Below, piece after piece: positions 60,501 to 64,000 of a DNA stretch of 64,000 nt; the first letter of the stretch is position 1, and each line of letters begins with the position of its first letter. This DNA is from Bacteroidota bacterium. GTDB lineage: Bacteria; Bacteroidota; Bacteroidia; AKYH767-A; JAHEYN01. The stretch lies in contig JAHEYN010000005.1 in assembly GCA_023251555.1 (NCBI GenBank), forward strand, positions 76,172 to 140,171, written 5' to 3'. The position numbers and the translations under genes were made by a program. The notes below the pieces were generated by a model. It searched no databases. It saw only the letters and a program-made list of their open reading frames with translations, and was not told where the DNA came from.

Positions 60501-61151
60501 ATAGTGAGAGTCGTTGGTGGCAATCACTTTCACGTTGTATTTGGCGGCCAGCTTCAGCAGTACCTGATTGGCTTTTTCCTGCTCGGGGATATTATGCCGC
60601 TGCAATTCCACATAGTAATCCTGGCCAAAAAGGTCAAGCCACCATTTAAAAGCTGCCTCACCGGCTTCCTCTCCTTTTCTCAGGATAGTTCTCGGCACCT
60701 CCGCCGCAAGGCAGCAGCTGGTGGCAATAAGGCCTTTATGGTAGCGGACAAGAAGCTCCTTATCTATCCGCGGGTATTTCCCGTAAAGGCCTTCGATATA
60801 CCCGAGAGAACAGAGCTTTACAAGGTTACGGTATCCCTCCGCATTTTTGGCAAGCAGGAGCTGGTGGAAGCGCTGGTCCTTATCATCCCTTGTAAACTGC
60901 CGCTTATGCCTGTCTTGCACGAGGTAAAACTCGCATCCTACAAGCGGCTTGATGACGGGCGGAGCGCCGGGAATATTGTATTTTCCGGCTTCTGCAACAA
61001 ATTTGAAAACCCCGAACATATTGCCGTGATCGGTGATGGCAATAGCGGGCATTTTGTTGTCCACCGCTTTCCTGTACAGGTCGGGGATTGACGAGGCCCC
61101 GTCAAGCAGGGAGAACTGGGTGTGGACATGAAGGTGTGAAAACTGGGGCAT
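57561..61151 (-). CDS. dnaE: DNA polymerase III alpha subunit
   Basis: 1196 residues, replicative polymerase, DnaE1 type. N-terminal PHP domain (FSHLHVHTQFSLLDGASSIPDLYRKA; ITDHGNMFGVFKF), palm with the catalytic acidic motif PDIDTDFDDEGRQ, YVGPGRGSAAGSVVAYCTGI, the finger region (VRGTGIHAAGIII, VIKMDFLGLKTLTII), the HhH part (GLGAVKGVGEAAAEAI) and a C-terminal OB fold (VAIAGIVTAASHKVSKMGKPFGTFTLEDYTDSIQLSLF). Complete and of usual length. Single gene. Confidence 0.97.
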   Translation of the reverse strand: MPQFSHLHVHTQFSLLDGASSIPDLYRKAVDNKMPAIAITDHGNMFGVFKFVAEAGKYNIPGAPPVIKPLVGCEFYLVQDRHKRQFTRDDKDQRFHQLLLAKNAEGYRNLVKLCSLGYIEGLYGKYPRIDKELLVRYHKGLIATSCCLAAEVPRTILRKGEEAGEAAFKWWLDLFGQDYYVELQRHNIPEQEKANQVLLKLAAKYNVKVIATNDSHYVSRDDYNAHDILLCINTGEKQSTPSSRSLGDEDSALGGKRFAFYNDQFYFKTREEMASLFSDLPAALENTAEIVDKIELLRLTQDIMLPHFAVPPPFTSQDEYLAALAMDGARVRYGSISPELQERINFELSTIRTMGFAGYFLIVSDFIKSGREMGVYVGPGRGSAAGSVVAYCTGITNIDPIRYNLLFERFLNPDRKSMPDIDTDFDDEGRQRVIDYVVEKYGRNQVAQIVTYGTMAARMSIKDVARVLDLPLAESNNLAKLVPERPGIELSRLFTAPIDGSGSLKEKEGLSAEEIENVKRLRDLGGGDDLKSKVLKEAVVLEGSVRGTGIHAAGIIIAPKDLTEIIPVCTSKETDLLITQYDGKVIEDAGVIKMDFLGLKTLTIIRDALKLISQNHGVEIDIEAIPLDDRKTFELYQRGETNATFQFESPGMQKYLVGLRPDKFEDLIAMNALYRPGPLEYIPNFIARKHGKETVKYDLPEMEEHLRETYGITVYQEQVMLLSQKLAGFTKGDADSLRKAMGKKQKSVLDKMKSMFMEGCRKNALDMKVCEKIWTDWEAFASYAFNKSHSTCYALVAFQTAYLKAHYPGEYMAAVLTQNLGNIDKITFFMEECRRMGIPVLGPDVNESRLHFAVNRKGEIRFGLGAVKGVGEAAAEAIIKEREANGMYSDIFDLSKRINLRSANKKSLESLVLAGAFDCFKNIHRAQYFYADGAEMPNGIEKSIRFGAAWQENRDRAQHSLFGSEPSSEEPRPELPSCAPWTNLEQLKKEKEVIGIYISGHPLDNYRFEISNFCSNTISDLKDLEKFKNREVAIAGIVTAASHKVSKMGKPFGTFTLEDYTDSIQLSLFSDEYLRHKAMIGDDRFLFIKGQVRPRFNAPDIFELKVTQVQDLSLVREKMVRSVTLKVMLGDLSGELVDKVSGIVKQNPGRCTLKFSVVDKTDRLAIELPSKGPGISLSDRFLSAMKALPEIVVKVA

Positions 61152-61333
61152 GGTTTAAATGAAGCAGGGAAAAGGATGCAGCCCTTAACCGCTTGTATAA
61201 TTAAAGAAATAACAGATTGGTTTACCTGCCGTAAAAATAAAAATATTACACCTGTTTTATGCAGATGTTGATAACTTTAGCGGAAGAGTCCCGCCTGTAA
61301 AATTTATCAGAAATTATCTGTTACAGGGTGCTG

Positions 61334-61395
61334 TAATCCGCCTTTGCGTTCCGCTATGGCGGACGAGAAGGCCTGGTTTAATTCCCCGCAGCTTG
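61334..61395. repeat. 62-bp direct repeat, left copy (palindromic family)
   Basis: TAATCCGCC…TTCCGCTATGGCGGA…GGTTTAATTCCCCGCAGCTTG, identical to 61803-61864 apart from one base. The core is the palindrome TCCGC-TATG-GCGGA; the same core occurs in inverted orientation at 49422 and 49491. The remainder of 61152-61418 shows nothing else recognisable. Confidence 0.9.
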
Positions 61396-61418
61396 TTCCT
61401 GGGTTAATACCAATTTAT

Positions 61419-61796
61419 TCACTTCAACTTACCAATTGGGTCGATAGTGTCAGTTTCAACCATAAGCATAACTGTCTTCTGCGGCGCCCTTGTCTTGTGC
61501 ATGACACCTTTTGAGACAGTCATACCCTCGTTAGGATTCAGCTCAACAGTCTTGTCTTCCAAATCAATAAAAAGTTTTCCGCTTAAAACGAAAAAGAACT
61601 CATCATCTTCATCATGCTTGTGCCAGTGATATTCGCCTTCAACAATTCCAATTCTCACAACGCTGTTATTAACTTTAGTCAGCGTCTGATTGAACCATTT
61701 GTCGGCACAATCTGCAATTATTTTATTGACATCTATTAATTCATGATGGCCGTATCTGATATCCATTCGCTGGTTATAATTGAATTCCATACTCAT
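61419..61796 (-). CDS. Cupin-domain protein
   Basis: 125 residues, single cupin barrel. Motif 1 EGEYHWHKHDEDDEFFFVLSGKLFIDLED (metal-binding HxH…E) and motif 2 PNEGMTVSKGVMHKTRAPQKT (final His) are intact. The product is cytosolic; the substrate is not predictable. ATG 61796 is taken; ATG 61790 is equally possible. Codon usage is more AT-rich than that of dnaE next door. It is enclosed by 62-bp direct repeats, which suggests a mobile or recombined cassette. Confidence 0.88.
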   Translation of the reverse strand: MSMEFNYNQRMDIRYGHHELIDVNKIIADCADKWFNQTLTKVNNSVVRIGIVEGEYHWHKHDEDDEFFFVLSGKLFIDLEDKTVELNPNEGMTVSKGVMHKTRAPQKTVMLMVETDTIDPIGKLK

Positions 61797-61802
61797 ATAT
61801 TT

Positions 61803-61864
61803 TAATCCGCCTTCGCGTTCCGCTATGGCGGACGAGAAGGCCTGGTTTAATTCCCCGCAGCTTG
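61803..61864. repeat. 62-bp direct repeat, right copy
   Basis: One mismatch against 61334-61395. It begins 6 bp upstream of the cupin ATG, so the repeat sits in that gene's promoter/leader position. Confidence 0.9.
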
Positions 61865-61894
61865 CTGCGCAATGATGATCAAATTTCCTTAAGA

Positions 61895-61918
61895 TACCTC
61901 GCTGCTTGCGACGAGGTA
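61895..61918. repeat. Palindrome TACCTCG…CGAGGTA
   Basis: 7-bp perfect arms around a 10-nt centre, just after the right 62-bp repeat and the small hairpin GCAGC-TT-GCTGC (61857-61868). It lies between the cupin promoter and the stop of the SpoIIE gene at 61953 and could act as a terminator stem, but no T-run follows. Confidence 0.5.
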
Positions 61919-61952
61919 GTTCATTTGATTTTGATTTATGACTCTGGCATTA

Positions 61953-64000
61953 CTACAAGCGCACACCGATAACAAGAATATCATCTACCTGTTCCGTTCC
62001 TGCTTTCCAATTCTCCACAAAGTTGTCGAGATACAGTTCCTGGTCCTGCATTGATTTGTCCTGAATGGAAAGTAAAACTTCTTTGAACTTTTTTGTCGTG
62101 ATTTTTTTATTTTCTTTTCCGCCGAATGTGTCTGCGTAGCCGTCTGTTGAAATATAAAAGGTGTCACCCCGCTGTAACTGTACAATGTGGGTCTCGAAGT
62201 GTTGGCTGTCCTCTGTTAGACCGCCAATTGCTTTTTTAGTCGCCTTGATTTCTTCAACTGCTGTAGATCCGTTACGAACAATCCATAAGGGACGGTTTGC
62301 GCCAGCGTATTTTATGACACAACTGCCTGTGGTAAGCGAACAAAGAGCAATGTCCATCCCGTCACGCGTTGATTCATCGCTGCCTGTCTGTCGAAGCGAA
62401 GATTTTATTCCTTTATTAAGATGTGAAAGAATTTCGGAAGTGTCTGCGCTATGTGCCAAAGCGTCATCTAACTTTTCAGAACCAATCATACTCATAAATG
62501 CTCCGGGAACTCCGTGTCCTGTGCAGTCAGCGGATGCAATGAACACCTCCCCCTCTATCCCCCTCGCGGAGGGGGACATGGGGGAGGAATTTTTATGGAA
62601 GTAATAAAAATCTCCGCTTACAATATCTTTTGGTTTGAAAAGCACAAATGACTCAGGCAATGCTTTTTGAATTTCTTTTATGGATGGAAGTTTTGCCTGC
62701 TGAATTCTTTTTGCATAATTAATGCTGTCGGTAATTTCTTTATTCTTTTCTTCCACAACTTTCTTTTGCTCAACTATGATTACTGTTGCCCTGCGCACTT
62801 CTCCGGCAAGTTCTTTGGCTCGCACACGAAGCCGTCTGCCGTTCCACAACACAATTAAAACAATTGCTCCGGTTAACGATAAAATATAAACTGAATACAT
62901 CCACCAGGTGCGCCACCATGGCGGAAGAACTTTAAAGGTGTAAGTGGTGGGCTTGCTCCAGATTCCTTCGGGGCTTCGGGCTTTTAGCCTGAAGGTATAT
63001 GTGCCTTCGTGTATGTTTCCGAATGTGGCGGAAGTTTTTTCAGTGAGCGGACTCCACTCATTATCATAGCCCTCTAAAATATATTGATAGCGCACTAAAA
63101 AGTTTCTGCCGGTTTCTATGGCTATGAAATCAAAAGTTACATTGTTGTGGTTGTATGGAAGAACAAGATTTTCGGGAAGAGGATACCATTTTGCAATCCC
63201 ATCAAATTTTATATCTCCGAATTTCTTTTGCAGTTCTGAGCGCGCTTCACCGTTTAATAATCTTCCATAAGTCATAACCTCTTGCTGTGCCCGGACTGCA
63301 CTGTCCTTTTCTATGAAATTATAGAAGCAAATATTCTCCTCATTTATTTTTACGCTTTGAATAAATAAATCGGGGGGCTTATTATTTTTTTTTATTTCCG
63401 AAGGGTCAAAACACACCAGACTCGTTTTGTCACTGCCCGTTGCAATCCATATTATTCCCTTACTGTCTTTGTACATGGCGTTTTGCCCTACGTTCACATC
63501 TTTTACGGGATAGCCCGTTTTGCTGTTGTAGATTTCAATAACAGGGGTGTAGTTTTTCAAGTCTTCGCTGTGCAAAGAATTTTGTGATGGTATGTTTTTA
63601 TTTGTGTTTTCTGTCTGAAACTTTGGCGTGAAGGAAATCACCACCGCCACACCAAAGTTTGTTCCTATAACTATGTTCTCTTGTTCATCAATAACAATTT
63701 GAGTAACCACATTATCAGGCAAACCATTTTCGGTGGTGTAATTCGTAAAAGATTGCCCATCGTAGCGCGATACACCTCCTCCATATGTACCGAACCAGAG
63801 ATTTCCGCTTTTATCTTCGGCGATGCTCCTTACAACATTATTCGCCAGCCCCTGCACGGTGGTGTAATTCGTAAAGGATTTCCCATCGTAGCGCGATACC
63901 CCTCCTCCATCTGTACCGAACCAGAGATTTCCGCTCTTATCTTCGGTGATGATTCTGACAACATTATTCGCCAGCCCCTGCGCAGTGGTATAATTCGTAA
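61953..64000 (-). CDS. Propeller/Y_Y_Y sensor with SpoIIE-type phosphatase, 5' end outside the window
   Basis: The frame stays open to the right edge; the first apparent start inside (GTG 63857) is within the repeats, so the real start is outside. From the visible N-terminal side: two-component-regulator-type propeller repeats of ~43 residues (GLANNVVRSIAEDKSGNLWFGTYGGGVSRYDGQSFTNYTTENGL), a Y_Y_Y domain (YEGYDNEWSPLTEKTSATFGNIHEGTYTFRLKA), one membrane helix (YSVYILSLTGAIVLIVLW), a coiled coil, and a C-terminal PP2C-type SpoIIE phosphatase (ADCTGHGVPGAFMSMIGSEKL, GDTFYISTDGYADTFGG). It probably senses an extracellular or periplasmic signal and dephosphorylates a cytoplasmic target such as an anti-anti-sigma factor; the target is not visible here. 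Confidence 0.88.
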   Translation of the reverse strand, partial: TNYTTAQGLANNVVRIITEDKSGNLWFGTDGGGVSRYDGKSFTNYTTVQGLANNVVRSIAEDKSGNLWFGTYGGGVSRYDGQSFTNYTTENGLPDNVVTQIVIDEQENIVIGTNFGVAVVISFTPKFQTENTNKNIPSQNSLHSEDLKNYTPVIEIYNSKTGYPVKDVNVGQNAMYKDSKGIIWIATGSDKTSLVCFDPSEIKKNNKPPDLFIQSVKINEENICFYNFIEKDSAVRAQQEVMTYGRLLNGEARSELQKKFGDIKFDGIAKWYPLPENLVLPYNHNNVTFDFIAIETGRNFLVRYQYILEGYDNEWSPLTEKTSATFGNIHEGTYTFRLKARSPEGIWSKPTTYTFKVLPPWWRTWWMYSVYILSLTGAIVLIVLWNGRRLRVRAKELAGEVRRATVIIVEQKKVVEEKNKEITDSINYAKRIQQAKLPSIKEIQKALPESFVLFKPKDIVSGDFYYFHKNSSPMSPSARGIEGEVFIASADCTGHGVPGAFMSMIGSEKLDDALAHSADTSEILSHLNKGIKSSLRQTGSDESTRDGMDIALCSLTTGSCVIKYAGANRPLWIVRNGSTAVEEIKATKKAIGGLTEDSQHFETHIVQLQRGDTFYISTDGYADTFGGKENKKITTKKFKEVLLSIQDKSMQDQELYLDNFVENWKAGTEQVDDILVIGVRL

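Overview
The window looks like chromosomal DNA of a Bacteroidota bacterium (class not resolved). Four secreted proteins end in type IX secretion (T9SS) type A sorting domains. A PorQ gene and a PorE-like envelope protein are present, along with BshA (bacillithiol), the long form of IspH, the archaeal/eukaryotic-type ProRS and many short lipoproteins. Several start regions carry the Bacteroidota promoter pattern TTTG - about 19 nt - TAnnTTTG. No rRNA, CRISPR array, integrase or transposase was found.

Layout. 1-2.7 kb: a partial lipoprotein gene, proS, a small conserved gene and tRNA-Glu(UUC) with its own promoter and terminator. 2.8-15 kb: an AT-rich accessory stretch with a four-helix-bundle protein, a DUF4143 ATPase, and an alternating series of T9SS-exported beta-propeller proteins and paralogous ~515-residue helical proteins of unknown function. 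A ~590 bp segment spanning the sorting domain and the tail of the convergent helical gene is almost identical in two places. 15.1-21.2 kb: a tightly packed six-gene module (ArsR regulator, ATP-cone/PD-(D/E)XK nuclease-like protein, beta-CASP metallo-hydrolase, AMP/thymidine phosphorylase, PRPP synthetase, phosphofructokinase). 21.2-30 kb: ispH facing a run on the minus strand that contains mltG, a possible GldN-like gene, a phosphohexomutase, DUF2279, an Smr-domain gene, rnpB, porQ and cmk. 30-37 kb: DUF4256 and a 2020-residue PorE-like protein with tandem SPOR domains. 37-55.8 kb: ordinary metabolic, envelope and RNA-maintenance genes (NUDIX, ilvE, DUF885, S9 peptidase, bshA, TPR, LRR, SUI1-like, miaA, pRiA4b-like, GT9-tsaC-cca, uvrC, gdpD). 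55.8-64 kb: another T9SS repeat protein, dnaE, a cupin gene bracketed by 62-bp direct repeats, and a propeller/SpoIIE signalling protein running off the right edge.

How the genes fit together. The clearest linked units are the six-gene module, in which each start overlaps or nearly touches the previous stop, and the GT9-tsaC-cca trio, joined by two ATGA overlaps. The nucleotide module plausibly links AMP/NMP phosphorolysis, PRPP supply and glycolytic flux to an ATP/dATP-sensing protein under ArsR control; this is an inference from domains and gene order. The T9SS cargo genes are physically paired with the unknown helical proteins, and the remains of a third pair are visible. A small palindromic repeat family (core around TCCGCTATGGCGGA) is scattered between 49 and 62 kb.
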